A stretch of DNA of 48,025 bases from Streptomyces viridochromogenes DSM 40736 (GCF_000158955.1 NZ_GG657757.1:1981630-2029654); one strand, 5' to 3'. Shown: positions 1-8,615, numbered from the stretch's first letter. The notes: a model not told the origin generated them from the sequence alone. Made by a program: numbers and translations.

Positions 1-562
1 TCGGGCGACCCCGCCCTGTGGGGCGGCACCCAGGAGCAGCTCGACCGGTGCGCCGAGATCGGCATCCCGACCGAGGTCGTGCCCGGGGTGTCCGCGTTCT
101 CCGCCGTCGCCGCGCTCGCCCGGCGCGATGTTGACGATTCCCGAGGTGGCGCAGTCCGTCGTCCTCACCCGGCTCGGCGGGGGCAAGACGCCCATGCCGC
201 CCGGGGAGGAGGTGCGCGAGTTCGCCCGGCACGGCACCACCATGGCGATCTTCCTCTCCGCCGCCCGCAGCGGGCAGCTCGTGCGGGAGCTGCTGGAGGG
301 CGGTTACCCGACGACGACCCCGGTCGTGGTCGCGTACCAGGCCACCTGGCCGGAGGAGCTGGTCGTGCGGTGCACGGTCGGCACGCTGGAGGAGACGGTC
401 AAGGAGCACAAGCTCTGGAAGCACACCCTGTTCCTGGTCGGCCCGGCCCTCGACGCGCACGGCACGCGCTCGCACCTGTACCACCCGGGCCACTTCCACG
501 GCTACCGCAAGGCCGACCCCGAGGCCCGCAGGGCCCTGCGCGAACGGGGTGCCAGTACATGA
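1..562 (+). pseudogene. cobM: CobM, precorrin-4 C11-methyltransferase (5'-truncated, frameshifted)
   Basis: Tetrapyrrole methyltransferase of B12 synthesis, which would methylate precorrin-4 at C11. The 5' end lies outside the window. The first frame reads SGDPALWGG and VVPGVSAFSAVAALARR, typical of the SAM-binding half. After about position 129 the conserved continuation (LTIPEVAQSVVLTRLGGGKT, then GHFHGYRKADPEA) moves to the next frame. Removing the t from gatgttgac restores gagttgac and one continuous protein, so this is a +1 indel. The remainder is well conserved to the stop at 560-562. A sequencing error is as likely as a real mutation, because nearby cbiG-cobJ is also indel-ridden. The next gene starts 64 nt downstream on the same strand, so they are probably one operon. 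Confidence 0.85.
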
Positions 563-626
563 TCACCACAGTCCCGGTGCGTGGAGCAGAACACGTCACA
601 GAACGCGTCGAAGAAGGAGTCGCTCA

Positions 627-1548
627 GTGATCGGCCTCATTTCCGCCACCGCGGCGGGAGCGGCTGCGCGGGACCGGCTGGCCGCCGCGTGGCCGGACCG
701 CACGCGGGTGTACGAGGGTCCCGTCGGGGACGCCGTACGGGCCGCGTTCGCGCAGTGCGAGCAGCTGGTGTGTTTCCTGGCGACGGGCGCGGTGGTGCGC
801 CTGGTGGCTCCGCTGCTGTCCGACAAGGCGGCCGACCCGGGTGTGGTGTGCGTCGACGAGGGCGGCCGGTTCGCGGTGTCCCTGGTGGGCGGGCACGCGG
901 GCGGCGCCAATGAACTCGCCCTCGACGTCGGGGAGTTGCTGGGGGCCGAGCCGGTGGTGACGACGGCGACGGACGCCGTCGGACTGCCCGGCCTGGACAC
1001 GCTCGGCCTGCCCGTGGAGGGCGATGTCGCCGGGGTGTCGCGGGCGTTGCTGGACGGCGAGGTGGTGGCGCTGCGGGCCGAGGTGGCCTGGCCGCTGCCG
1101 CCGCTGCCGGTGGCGGCCGAGGGGGCATACACGGTCCGGCTGACCGACCGTCTGGTCGAGCCGGCCGAGGGCGAGGTGGTGCTGCGGCCGCCGTCCCTGG
1201 TCGTCGGGGTCGGGGCGTCGAGGGGCGCCCCCGCCGAAGAGGTGCTCGCCCTGGTCGAGGACGCTCTGCGGGAGGCCGGGCTGTCCGCCGCGTCCGTGGC
1301 CGAGCTGGCCACCGTTCGACGCCAAGGCAGGGGAGCAGGGCCTCGTCGAGGCCGCGCGGCGGCTGGGCGTGCCGTGCCGCTGGTGACGTAACAGCACGCC
1401 GGGGCATCTGGCCGCGGTCGAAGAGTGACCCAACACGTCCTGACGCGCCACTGGCCGCCGTCGGCACGCCCTCCGTCGCGGAGGCCGCGGCGATGCTGCG
1501 CGGTGCCAACTCCTCGTCCCCAAGCGGAAGTCCGCCGCGAGCCCGGCG
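627..1548 (+). pseudogene. cbiG: CbiG part of a CbiG-CobJ fusion, broken by multiple indels
   Basis: The GTG at 627 follows a GAAGGAG ribosome site and reads VIGLISATAAGAAARDRL. The protein then matches cobalamin protein CbiG (opening of the delta-lactone ring): FLATGAVVRLVAPLL, SLVGGHAGGANELA, and the C-terminal domain start VVGVGASRGAPAEEV. From about 1315 the frame breaks repeatedly. I infer +1 t at 1315/1316, a 5-bp duplication gtgccgtgcc at 1369-1378, +1 a at 1390/1391 (making a TAA stop), about four extra bases between 1421 and 1445, and -1 g near 1505. The net frame then matches CobJ exactly. Many actinobacteria carry CbiG fused to CobJ in one polypeptide, so the intact ancestor probably ran 627-2322. 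Confidence 0.8.
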
Positions 1549-2322
1549 ATGGCCACCTGTGCCGTGGTACGGCGGCCCGGGCGGGGGCGGCTCGCGGTGG
1601 TCGGGCTCGGACCGGGCGCCCGGGACCTGCTGACGCCGCGGGCGAAGGCCGAACTCCGCCGTGCCTCCGTGCTGGTCGGTCTCGACCAGTACGTCGACCA
1701 GATCCGCGATCTGCTGCGGCCCGGCACCCGGATCCTGGAGTCGGGGCTCGGGGCCGAGGAGGAGCGGGCGCGCACGGCCGTCGAGGAGGCCCGCAAGGGG
1801 CAAGCCGTCGCACTGATCGGCAGCGGGGACGCGGGGGTGTACGCCATGGCCTCCCCCGCGCTCGCCGAGGCCTCGGACGACATCGACGTGGTCGGCGTGC
1901 CCGGCGTGACGGCGGCGCTCGCGGCCGGCGCGATCCTGGGGGCGCCGCTGGGCCACGACCATGTGTCGATCAGCCTGTCCGACCTGCACACGCCGTGGGA
2001 GGTCATCGAGCGGCGGGTGCGGGCGGCGGCCGAGGCGGACCTGGTCGTGACGTTCTACAACCCGCGCAGCCGGGGCCGCGACTGGCAGCTCCCCAAAGCG
2101 CTGGCGATCCTCGCCGGGCACCGGGAGCCGTCGACCCCGGTCGGTGTCGTGCGCAACGCCTCGCGGCCGGACGAGTCCGCCCGGGTCACGACACTGGCCG
2201 CGCTCGACCCGGCGACCGTCGACATGATGACGGTCGTGACGGTGGGCAACACGGCGACTCGCGAGATCGCAGGCCGCATGGTGACACCGCGCGGCTACCG
2301 CTGGCAGGAGGGCACCGCGTGA
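1549..2322 (+). CDS. cobJ: CobJ, precorrin-3B C17-methyltransferase domain
   Basis: The 257-aa open frame begins MATCAVVRRPGRGRLAVVGL. It carries the SAM-dependent methyltransferase landmarks VVGLGPGARDLLTPRA, VALIGSGDAGVYAMASPALA and VVTFYNPRSRGRDWQLP, ending VTPRGYRWQEG. It would methylate precorrin-3B at C17 with ring contraction. No ribosome site precedes the ATG, and the frame is open upstream to about 1507, reading QLLVPKRKSAASPA, typical CbiG-CobJ linker. The ATG is therefore probably internal to a fusion gene starting at 627, not a genuine start. If the upstream indels are real, CobJ expression would need internal initiation. The domain itself looks complete. Confidence 0.85.
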   Translation: MATCAVVRRPGRGRLAVVGLGPGARDLLTPRAKAELRRASVLVGLDQYVDQIRDLLRPGTRILESGLGAEEERARTAVEEARKGQAVALIGSGDAGVYAMASPALAEASDDIDVVGVPGVTAALAAGAILGAPLGHDHVSISLSDLHTPWEVIERRVRAAAEADLVVTFYNPRSRGRDWQLPKALAILAGHREPSTPVGVVRNASRPDESARVTTLAALDPATVDMMTVVTVGNTATREIAGRMVTPRGYRWQEGTA

Positions 2323-2437
2323 ACCGGGAAGCCCACCCGGTCCGGCGGAAGCCCGGCCGACGGCCGCACACCCGCCAGGACCGCTCGCGCACGCTCGACG
2401 CCCCGCCGCACCACCCCACTTCCGCCGAGGAGAAACC

Positions 2438-3364
2438 GTGACCACCCCGCCCGCGCTGCTCATCGCCGGCCACGGCACCCGTGACGACGCGGGAGCCGAG
2501 GCGTTCCGCGACTTCGTACGGGAGCTGGGACGCCGCCACCCCGAACTGCCCGTCGCGGGCGGCTTCATCGAGCTGTCCCCGCCGCCGCTGGGCGAGGCCG
2601 TCACCGAACTGGTGGAGCAGGGCGTACGGCGGTTCGCCGCCGTACCGCTGATGCTGGTGTCCGCCGGGCACGCCAAGGGCGACATCCCGGCGGCGCTGGC
2701 CCGCGAGAAGGAGCGGCACCCCGGCGTCTCGTACACCTACGGGCGCCCGCTCGGCCCGCACCCGGCGCTGCTGAACGTGCTGGAGCGGCGGCTGGACGAG
2801 GCGCTGGGCGGCGCTGGGCGTACGCCGGGTGACCGGGCCGATGTGACGGTGCTGCTGGTGGGGCGCGGGTCGACGGACCCGGACGCCAACGCCGAGGTGT
2901 ACAAGGCGGCGCGGCTGCTGTGGGAGGGGCGCGGGTACGCCGGTGTCGAGACGGCGTTCGTGTCGCTGGCGGCGCCGGACGTGCCGAGCGGGCTCGACCG
3001 GTGCGTGCGGCTCGGCGCCCGCCGGATCGTGGTGCTCCCCTACTTCCTGTTCACCGGCATCCTGCCGGACCGGGTCCGGATGCAGACGGAGGGCTGGGCG
3101 GAGGCGCACCCGGAGGTCGAAGTGCGCTCGGCCGGTGTCATCGGGCCGGAGCCGGAGCTGCTGGACCTGGTGTGGGAGCGGTACGAGGAGGCCGTCCGGG
3201 GCGATCTGCGGATGAACTGCGACTCGTGCGTCTACCGCGTGGCCCTGCCGGGCTTCGAGGACAAGGTGGGGCTGCCGCAGCAGCCGCATTTCCACCCGGA
3301 CGACGAGGGCCACCACCACGGGCACGGCCACCCTCACCACGACGCGCACTCGCATGCGCACTGA
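2438..3364 (+). CDS. cbiX: Sirohydrochlorin chelatase-type protein with His-rich tail (CbiX)
   Basis: A 308-aa CbiX-family chelatase that would insert cobalt (or iron) into sirohydrochlorin-type rings. It contains two homologous halves. The first starts LLIAGHGTRDDAGAEAF, with PLMLVSAGHAKGDIP. The second has VLLVGRGSTDPDANAE and VVLPYFLFTGILPDRV. The GTG at 2438 has GAGGAG upstream. The last 25 or so residues are strongly His-rich (HHHGHGHPHHDAHSHAH), likely metal storage or delivery, as in some CbiX proteins. It sits in the B12 cluster 115 bp after cobJ, and the CobC-like gene follows at once. Confidence 0.88.
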   Translation: MTTPPALLIAGHGTRDDAGAEAFRDFVRELGRRHPELPVAGGFIELSPPPLGEAVTELVEQGVRRFAAVPLMLVSAGHAKGDIPAALAREKERHPGVSYTYGRPLGPHPALLNVLERRLDEALGGAGRTPGDRADVTVLLVGRGSTDPDANAEVYKAARLLWEGRGYAGVETAFVSLAAPDVPSGLDRCVRLGARRIVVLPYFLFTGILPDRVRMQTEGWAEAHPEVEVRSAGVIGPEPELLDLVWERYEEAVRGDLRMNCDSCVYRVALPGFEDKVGLPQQPHFHPDDEGHHHGHGHPHHDAHSHAH

Positions 3365-3371
3365 GGGCCCC

Positions 3372-4427
3372 ATGCACACGGAGAGCGGGCACGATCTGCG
3401 CCACCACGGGGACGCCGAGGTCCGGGACGGCGGCGGCTCGCTGGTCGACCTCGCCGTGAACGTCCGCGCGGACACACCCCCGGTGTGGCTGCGGGAGCAC
3501 ATCGCCGCGTCCCTGTCCGGGCTCGCGGCCTATCCCGACGGGCGCCCCGCGCGGGCGGCCGTGGCGGCGCGGCACGGGCTGCCGGTGGAGCGCGTGCTGC
3601 TGACGGCGGGAGCGGCGGAGGCGTTCGTGCTGCTGGCGCGGGCACTGAAGGTGCGGCGGCCGGTCGTCGTCCACCCGCAGTTCACGGAGCCGGAGGCGGC
3701 GCTCCGGGACGCCGGGCACACCGTCGACCGGGTGCTGCTGCGGGAGGAGGACGGCTTCCGGCTCGACCCGGCGGCCGTCCCCGAGGACGCGGACCTGGTG
3801 GTGATCGGCAACCCGACGAACCCGACGTCGGTGCTGCACCCGGCGGACACGATCGCCTCCCTCGCCCGTCCCGGGCGGGTGCTGGTGGTGGACGAGGCAT
3901 TCATGGACGCGGTGCCGGGCGAGCGGGAGGCCCTGGCGGACCGTGTGGACGTGCCCGGCCTCGTGGTGCTGCGCAGCCTCACCAAGACGTGGGGCCTGGC
4001 CGGGCTGCGGATCGGGTACGTGCTGGCGGCGCCGGAGACCGTCGAGGCCCTGGAACACGCGCAACCCCTGTGGCCGGTGTCCACTCCGGCGCTGGCGGCG
4101 GCGCAGGCGTGCGTGGGGCCACGGGCGGTGGCGGAGGCGGCCCACGCGGCCCACCGGATCGCGGCGGACCGGGCCCACCTGCTGGCGGGTCTCGCCGGGT
4201 TCGCCCCGGCGGGGCTGCGGGTGGCGGAGCCCGCGGAGGGCCCCTTCGTCCTCGTCCGTCTGCCGCACGCGGCCGCCGTACGCGGGCGCCTGCGCGACCT
4301 CGGCTACGCCGTGCGACGCGGGGACACGTTCCCCGGCCTGGACGAGGAGTGGCTGCGGCTGGCGGTGCGGGACCGCAGGACGACGGACGGGTTCCTGCGG
4401 GCGCTGGAGCGAGCGGTGGCCCCGTAA
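3372..4427 (+). CDS. CobC-like PLP-dependent aminotransferase (Rv2231c/HisC type)
   Basis: A fold-type I PLP enzyme of 351 aa. Its landmarks are AAYPDGRPARAAVAARHGLP, DLVVIGNPTNPTSVLHP, VLVVDEAFMDAVPGE and the PLP lysine in SLTKTWGLAGLRIGYV. It belongs to the histidinol-phosphate aminotransferase / CobC group found in actinobacterial B12 clusters, where CobC makes the aminopropanol arm. Whether it acts as an L-threonine-phosphate decarboxylase or an aminotransferase cannot be told by eye. I chose ATG 3372, preceded by GAGGG. A start at 3354 would overlap cbiX by 11 nt but has no ribosome site. It is the last gene of the B12 block. Confidence 0.82.
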   Translation: MHTESGHDLRHHGDAEVRDGGGSLVDLAVNVRADTPPVWLREHIAASLSGLAAYPDGRPARAAVAARHGLPVERVLLTAGAAEAFVLLARALKVRRPVVVHPQFTEPEAALRDAGHTVDRVLLREEDGFRLDPAAVPEDADLVVIGNPTNPTSVLHPADTIASLARPGRVLVVDEAFMDAVPGEREALADRVDVPGLVVLRSLTKTWGLAGLRIGYVLAAPETVEALEHAQPLWPVSTPALAAAQACVGPRAVAEAAHAAHRIAADRAHLLAGLAGFAPAGLRVAEPAEGPFVLVRLPHAAAVRGRLRDLGYAVRRGDTFPGLDEEWLRLAVRDRRTTDGFLRALERAVAP

Positions 4428-4836
4428 CAGAACGCCTGCCGGGCGCGCCGCACACCGGGCGCGGGCCATGTGCACGATCCGGCCCCGCCCCTACGCGGGC
4501 AAGGGCGACGCCGCGCGGCGCCGACGAGGCACCTGGCCACGGCCGGTCGCACTCCGGCGCCACCCGGCGGGCTCACCCACACGAGGTCAGCGCGCGCTGG
4601 TGTCCCCCCCCCGCCCGCGGCGAGCAGGACTGGTGCTCCCGGGTACGGCGTTGTCGAGCCGCCGCCCGTCTCGGCGAGCCCCACCTCGGCGGTGCGGCGG
4701 ACCGCTCGGCCGGTGGCCCGGCAGCGGACACGACTGCCCGGGTCTCGCAGGACGTCTCGGCCGGCATGAGCGGGCCGCCCATCTCGGCCACGTCCTGCTT
4801 CGGCGGCCACGAGGGGTCCCCCACGCACCCTCGCGG
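4428..4836. other. Intergenic spacer between convergent genes, no convincing gene
   Basis: 409 bp between the CobC-like gene (+) and the amidohydrolase (-). Open frames exist on both strands, as expected at this GC content, but none reads like a known protein or has a good ribosome site. It contains a run of nine C at about 4604-4612. The stretch near 4538-4560 (GGCACCTGGCC) faintly recalls the 3' part of a cobalamin riboswitch, but the other conserved blocks were not found, so none is called. Confidence 0.5.
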
Positions 4837-5928
4837 CTAGCCGACCACGCGGCCGTTCAGCACCACCCGGCGCGGCGCACCCAGCACGCGGACGTCCGTC
4901 CTCGGGTCCTCGTCGTAGACCACGAGGTCCGCCGGAGCCCCCTCCTCCAGGCCGGGGCGGCCGAGCCAGGAGCGGGCCGTCCAGGTGCCCGCCGCCAGTG
5001 CCTGCACGGGCGGGATGCCCGCGGTGACCAGTTCGGCGACCTCCGCCGCCGCGAGGCCGTGGGCGAGGCCGCCGCCCGCGTCGGTGCCGACGAAGACCGG
5101 GATCCCGGCGTCGTAAGCGTTCCGGACGGTGTCGTAGCGGCGTTCGTGGAGCCGGCGCATATGTGCCGACCAGCGCGGGAACCGGGACTCGCCCCCGTCG
5201 GCGAGCTCGGGGAAGGTCGCGATGTTGACCAGGGTCGGCACGATGGCGACGCCCCGCTCGGAGAACAGCGGGATCAGCTCGTCGGTCAGGCCCGTCGCGT
5301 GTTCGACGCAGTCGATGCCCGCCTCGACGAGGTCCTGGAGGGAGTCCTCCGCGAAGCAGTGCGCGGTGACGCGGGCGCCCAGGCGGTGGGCTTCCGCGAT
5401 CGCCGCCTCCACCGCCCCGCGGGGCCAGCAGGCCGACAGGTCGCCGAGGTCGCGGTCGATCCAGTCACCGACCAGCTTCACCCAGCCGTCGCCGCGCCGG
5501 GCCTCCTGGGCGACATAGGCGACCAGGTCCTCCGGCTCGATCTCCCAGGCGTAGTTGCGGATGTAGCGGCGGGTGCGGGCGATGTGCCGCCCGGCACGGA
5601 TGATCTTCGGCAGGTCCTCGCGGTCGTCGACCCACCGGGTGTCGGAGGGCGAGCCCGCGTCGCGGATCAGCAGCGTGCCCGCGTCCCGGTCGGTCAGCGC
5701 CTGCTTCTCGGCGACGTCCTGCGGGACCGCGCCGTGCCGGTCGAGCCCCACGTGGCAGTGTGCGTCGACGAGGCCGGGCAGGGCCCAGCCCTGGACGGTG
5801 CGGATGTCGCGGGCGCCGGCGGGACGGTCGTAGGAGACGCGGCCGTCGACCACCCACAGCTCGTCCCGGACGTCCTCGGGCCCGACGAGCACCCGACCCT
5901 TCACGTGCAGCACCGCGTGATCGCTCAT
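4837..5928 (-). CDS. Amidohydrolase family protein
   Basis: A 363-aa metal-dependent hydrolase of the imidazolonepropionase/prolidase-like amidohydrolase group. It has a beta-sandwich start (HAVLHVKGRVLVGPEDV), the metal motif in LPGLVDAHCHVGLDRHG, a likely metal-bridging lysine in WVKLVGDWIDRD, further ligands in VTAHCFAEDS and CVEHATGL, and the catalytic Asp in VFVGTDAGGGLAHG. The C-terminal ADLVVYDEDPRTD is typical. The substrate is not predictable. The ATG at 5928 (MSDHAVL) was preferred; another in-frame ATG lies 9 nt upstream. It is transcribed divergently from the aminotransferase at 6060. Confidence 0.85.
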   Translation of the reverse strand: MSDHAVLHVKGRVLVGPEDVRDELWVVDGRVSYDRPAGARDIRTVQGWALPGLVDAHCHVGLDRHGAVPQDVAEKQALTDRDAGTLLIRDAGSPSDTRWVDDREDLPKIIRAGRHIARTRRYIRNYAWEIEPEDLVAYVAQEARRGDGWVKLVGDWIDRDLGDLSACWPRGAVEAAIAEAHRLGARVTAHCFAEDSLQDLVEAGIDCVEHATGLTDELIPLFSERGVAIVPTLVNIATFPELADGGESRFPRWSAHMRRLHERRYDTVRNAYDAGIPVFVGTDAGGGLAHGLAAAEVAELVTAGIPPVQALAAGTWTARSWLGRPGLEEGAPADLVVYDEDPRTDVRVLGAPRRVVLNGRVVG

Positions 5929-6059
5929 GCACCGCACCTTAGTGAGACGCCGGGCGCGGTCCGAAGGGGGCCGGTTGTCGCGGGCCTCGGCTCGCAGGTG
6001 GGTGGTACCCGGCGGTTACCCTCGTTGCCGTCGAACCCGTGAGTGAAGAGAGCCCCACC

Positions 6060-7163
6060 GTGACGCACCCGTTTCTGGACCTGGCCCCGCTCGGCGCGGA
6101 CCGCTTCGCCGCGATCGAGGACCGTGTGGCGCGGCTGCTGAGCACCGAGCAGGACGTCGTGATCATGCAGGGCGAGGCGCTGCTGCCCCTGGAGGGCGCG
6201 ATCCGCGCCACGGCCGGTCCGGGCACGACGGCCCTGAACGTGATCACGGGCCCGTACGGGCAGACCTTCGGCGACTGGCTGCGCGACTGCGGGGCCACGG
6301 TGATCGACCTGGCGGTGCCCTTCCACACGGCGGTCACGGCCGAGCAGATCCGGCAGGCCTTCGCCGAGCGCCCGGAGATCGACTTCGTGTCGCTGGTGCA
6401 CGCGGAGGCGGCGACCGGCAACACCAACCCGGTCGCGGCGATCGGCGAGGTGGTGCGGGCGCACGGGGCCCTGTTCTACCTGGACGCGGTGGCGTCGATC
6501 GGTGCCGAGCCGGTGCTTCCGGACGCGTGGGGCGTGGACCTGTGCGTGATCGGGGCGCAGAAGGCGATGGGCGGACCGGCCGGGGTGTCGGCGGTGTCGG
6601 TGAGCGAGCGGGCCTGGGCCCGGATGGCGGCGAACCCGCGGGCGCCGCGCCGCTCGTACCTGTCGCTCCTCGACTGGAAGGAGCGGTGGATCGACGGCGG
6701 CCGCAAGGCTCTGCCGCACGCTCCGGCGCAGTTGGAGATGCTCGCGCTGGAGGCGTGCGTGGAGCGGATCGAGGCGACCGGGCCGAACGCCGTGATGGCC
6801 CGGCACGCCGCCGCTGCGGCCGCCACGCGGGCCGGGGCGGTCGCGCTCGGTGGCGGTCTGGAGCCGTACGTGTACGAGGCGGGCGACGCGGCGCCGGTCG
6901 CCACGACGCTGCGGACACCGTCCGGGGTGGTGGCGGCGGAGCTGGTGGCCCGGGCACTGGAGTCGGATCCGGCGCTGCCGCTCGCCGCCGGCGGGGGCGC
7001 GCTGGCCAAGGAGATGATCCGGGTCAATCACTACGGGGCCGACGCGACGCCGGGGGCGGTCCGGGCGAGTCTGGCGGCGCTGGGGGTGGCGCTCTCCGAG
7101 CAGGGGCTGACCGTGGATGTGGAGGGGGCGCTGCGGGCCGTCGAGCGCGCGTGGCGGCGCTGA
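6060..7163 (+). CDS. Class V aminotransferase (alanine-glyoxylate/serine-pyruvate type)
   Basis: A fold-type I PLP enzyme of about 367 aa. Landmarks are ALNVITGPYGQTFGDWL, VSLVHAEAATGNTNPV, LFYLDAVASIGAEPV and the PLP lysine in CVIGAQKAMGGPAGVSAV, as in alanine-glyoxylate and serine-pyruvate aminotransferases. The GTG at 6060 (VTHPFLDLAP) has GAGAG upstream. A GTG at 6039 in the same frame would add seven residues but has no ribosome site. It is divergent from the amidohydrolase, so the roughly 130 bp between them should hold both promoters. The physiological substrate is unknown. Confidence 0.82.
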   Translation: MTHPFLDLAPLGADRFAAIEDRVARLLSTEQDVVIMQGEALLPLEGAIRATAGPGTTALNVITGPYGQTFGDWLRDCGATVIDLAVPFHTAVTAEQIRQAFAERPEIDFVSLVHAEAATGNTNPVAAIGEVVRAHGALFYLDAVASIGAEPVLPDAWGVDLCVIGAQKAMGGPAGVSAVSVSERAWARMAANPRAPRRSYLSLLDWKERWIDGGRKALPHAPAQLEMLALEACVERIEATGPNAVMARHAAAAAATRAGAVALGGGLEPYVYEAGDAAPVATTLRTPSGVVAAELVARALESDPALPLAAGGGALAKEMIRVNHYGADATPGAVRASLAALGVALSEQGLTVDVEGALRAVERAWRR

Positions 7164-7205
7164 GGGGCCCACGCCGGTGTCAGTGGCCCGTGCCATGCTC
7201 CCCGT

Positions 7206-7769
7206 ATGACCACCGACACACCTGCCGGCACACCTTCCGGCATCCCCACCGATGCCCCCCAGACCCTCCCCGACGGGCGCCCGATCCCCCACCTCACCGG
7301 TGACGAGCGGGCCATGCTCGAGAGCTGGCTGGACTTCCACCGGGCCACGCTGGAGCTGAAGTGCGCGGGCCTGGACGACGCGCAGGCGCGGACCGCGTCG
7401 GCCGAGCCGTCCACGCTGACGCTGCTCGGGCTGGTGCAGCATCTCGCCGAGGTCGAGCGGAACTGGTTCCAGCGCGTGGCCGCCGGGCTCGACGTACCGC
7501 CGGTGTTCGAGGACGGGACGGGCTATGCGCTGGATCCCGGGCGGGGGCTCGACGAGGCGCTCGCGATCTGGCGGCGGGAGATCGCCCGGGGGCGTGAGTT
7601 GTCCACAGGGCTGCCGCTGGACCACGTCGGGCGGGTCGCCGAGGGCCCGGTCCCGGGGATGGAGGTCAGCATGCGCTGGGTGCTCATCCACATGATCGAG
7701 GAGTACGCACGGCACAACGGTCATGCCGATCTCCTGCGGGAACGCATCGACGGAGTGACCGGGGCTTGA
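7206..7769 (+). CDS. DinB/DUF664 family protein
   Basis: 187 aa of the DinB-like four-helix family (DUF664, once called mini-circle protein). The metal-ligand pattern is visible: His in [13 protein letters not shown], then [18 protein letters not shown] near the C-terminus. Such proteins are often bacillithiol- or mycothiol-linked transferases or hydrolases, but this family member has no assigned reaction that I can name. The N-terminal 30 residues are rich in Thr and Pro. The gene follows the aminotransferase by 42 bp and ends just before the AT-rich ect leader. Confidence 0.82.
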   Translation: MTTDTPAGTPSGIPTDAPQTLPDGRPIPHLTGDERAMLESWLDFHRATLELKCAGLDDAQARTASAEPSTLTLLGLVQHLAEVERNWFQRVAAGLDVPPVFEDGTGYALDPGRGLDEALAIWRREIARGRELSTGLPLDHVGRVAEGPVPGMEVSMRWVLIHMIEEYARHNGHADLLRERIDGVTGA

Positions 7770-7817
7770 ATTACACGCGCTTTCCGCAACATCTCACATG
7801 TAAGCTGGCACACAATT

Positions 7818-7851
7818 AAGAATACTTTCAAGAACAGCTTCCCGTATTCTT
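7818..7851. repeat. 8-bp inverted repeat in the ect leader
   Basis: AAGAATAC at 7818-7825 and its exact complement GTATTCTT at 7844-7851, separated by 18 bp. It could be an operator or a weak hairpin between the DinB gene and ectA. No T-run follows, so a classical terminator is unlikely. Confidence 0.55.
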
Positions 7852-7965
7852 CTGCCCGCTTTCCTCGGTCCTAAACACAGAGATTTTGAGGACATTCAGC
7901 GAGGTAATTCGGCGGGATCTCGTGAGGGTTGCACGGCTGTGACGCGTTACACACAGTGACCACTT

Positions 7966-7995
7966 TGCCCGGTATTATCCGTGCAATACCGGGCA
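7966..7995. promoter_or_regulatory. Perfect 11-bp inverted repeat upstream of ectA
   Basis: TGCCCGGTATT (7966-7976) and AATACCGGGCA (7985-7995) are exact complements around an 8-bp loop. The element lies about 113 bp before the ectA ATG. It may be a regulator operator overlapping the promoter, or a stable 5' UTR hairpin. Confidence 0.7.
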
Positions 7996-8108
7996 TTCTG
8001 CCGCCTCTGCGCGCGAACCCTCGCGCCCGCGCGATAACACAGACATCGCTCATACGTAACCCCGATCGGCGATGCAATTTTGAATTTCCCTGGGTAAGTT
8101 CAATTCGC

Positions 8109-8615
8109 ATGACTGCCGTACAAGCAGATCCGCAAATCGACCGCCCCACGACGGCCGACGGAGCCGCGCTGTGGCGGATGGCGAAGGACTCGAAGGTTCT
8201 CGACCTGAACTCGTCCTACAGCTATCTGCTGTGGTGCCGCGACTTCGCGGCCACGTCGGCCGTCGCCCGTGACCAGGACGGCGAGCCGATGGGCTTCATC
8301 ACCGGGTACCTGCGGCCTGACAGCCCGCGCACCCTGCTGGTGTGGCAGGTGGCGGTGGACGAGGCACACCGCGGGCGCGGCCTGGCCGCCGCGCTGCTCG
8401 ACGGTCTGGTCGCGCGCACGGTCGCCGAGCGCGGAGTGACGACGGTGGAGACCACCATCACCCCGGGCAACACCGCCTCGGAGCGCCTGTTCACGTCGTT
8501 CGCCGAGCGTCACGGCGCCCGGCTGGAGCGCGAGGTGCTGTTCGACACGGGCCTGTTCCCCGACGGGCCGCACGACGCAGAGGTGCTGTACCGCATCGGC
8601 CCGCTGCCCCACTGA
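8109..8615 (+). CDS. ectA: EctA, L-2,4-diaminobutyrate N-acetyltransferase
   Basis: Second enzyme of ectoine synthesis; it acetylates diaminobutyrate with acetyl-CoA. The 168-aa GNAT fold shows WRMAKDSKVLDLNSSYSYLL, the SSYSYLLWCRDF block typical of EctA, and the acetyl-CoA loop VDEAHRGRGLAAALLDGL. I chose ATG 8109 (MTAVQADPQIDR); the frame is open upstream but without homology. First gene of ectABCD, 60 bp before ectB. Confidence 0.95.
   Translation: MTAVQADPQIDRPTTADGAALWRMAKDSKVLDLNSSYSYLLWCRDFAATSAVARDQDGEPMGFITGYLRPDSPRTLLVWQVAVDEAHRGRGLAAALLDGLVARTVAERGVTTVETTITPGNTASERLFTSFAERHGARLEREVLFDTGLFPDGPHDAEVLYRIGPLPH

Larger units (their letters stand above)
7770..8108 (+). promoter_or_regulatory. 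AT-rich leader/promoter region of ectABCD
   Basis: 339 bp upstream of ectA that are visibly richer in A and T than the rest of the window. I see no gene here: a reading frame open from 7929 into ectA encodes nothing recognisable. The region contains two perfect inverted repeats (7818-7851 and 7966-7995) and -10-like TATTAT within the second. ect genes are classically induced by salt or temperature stress, so this block is the natural place for that control. Confidence 0.65.

Noticed and set aside
2323..2437. B12 riboswitch or terminator between cobJ and cbiX
   Set aside because: The ccgggaag and ccggtccgg pieces do not form the conserved arrangement, and no strong stem is evident.
4428..4600. 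Possible cobalamin riboswitch after the B12 genes
   Set aside because: Only a few short pieces (GGCACCTGGCC, GATCCGG) recall the consensus; the core blocks are absent and the next gene on that strand is not a B12 gene.
7929..8108. N-terminal extension of EctA by 60 residues
   Set aside because: The frame is open but runs through the AT-rich leader and its dyads; EctA proteins start near MTAVQAD and have about 170 residues.
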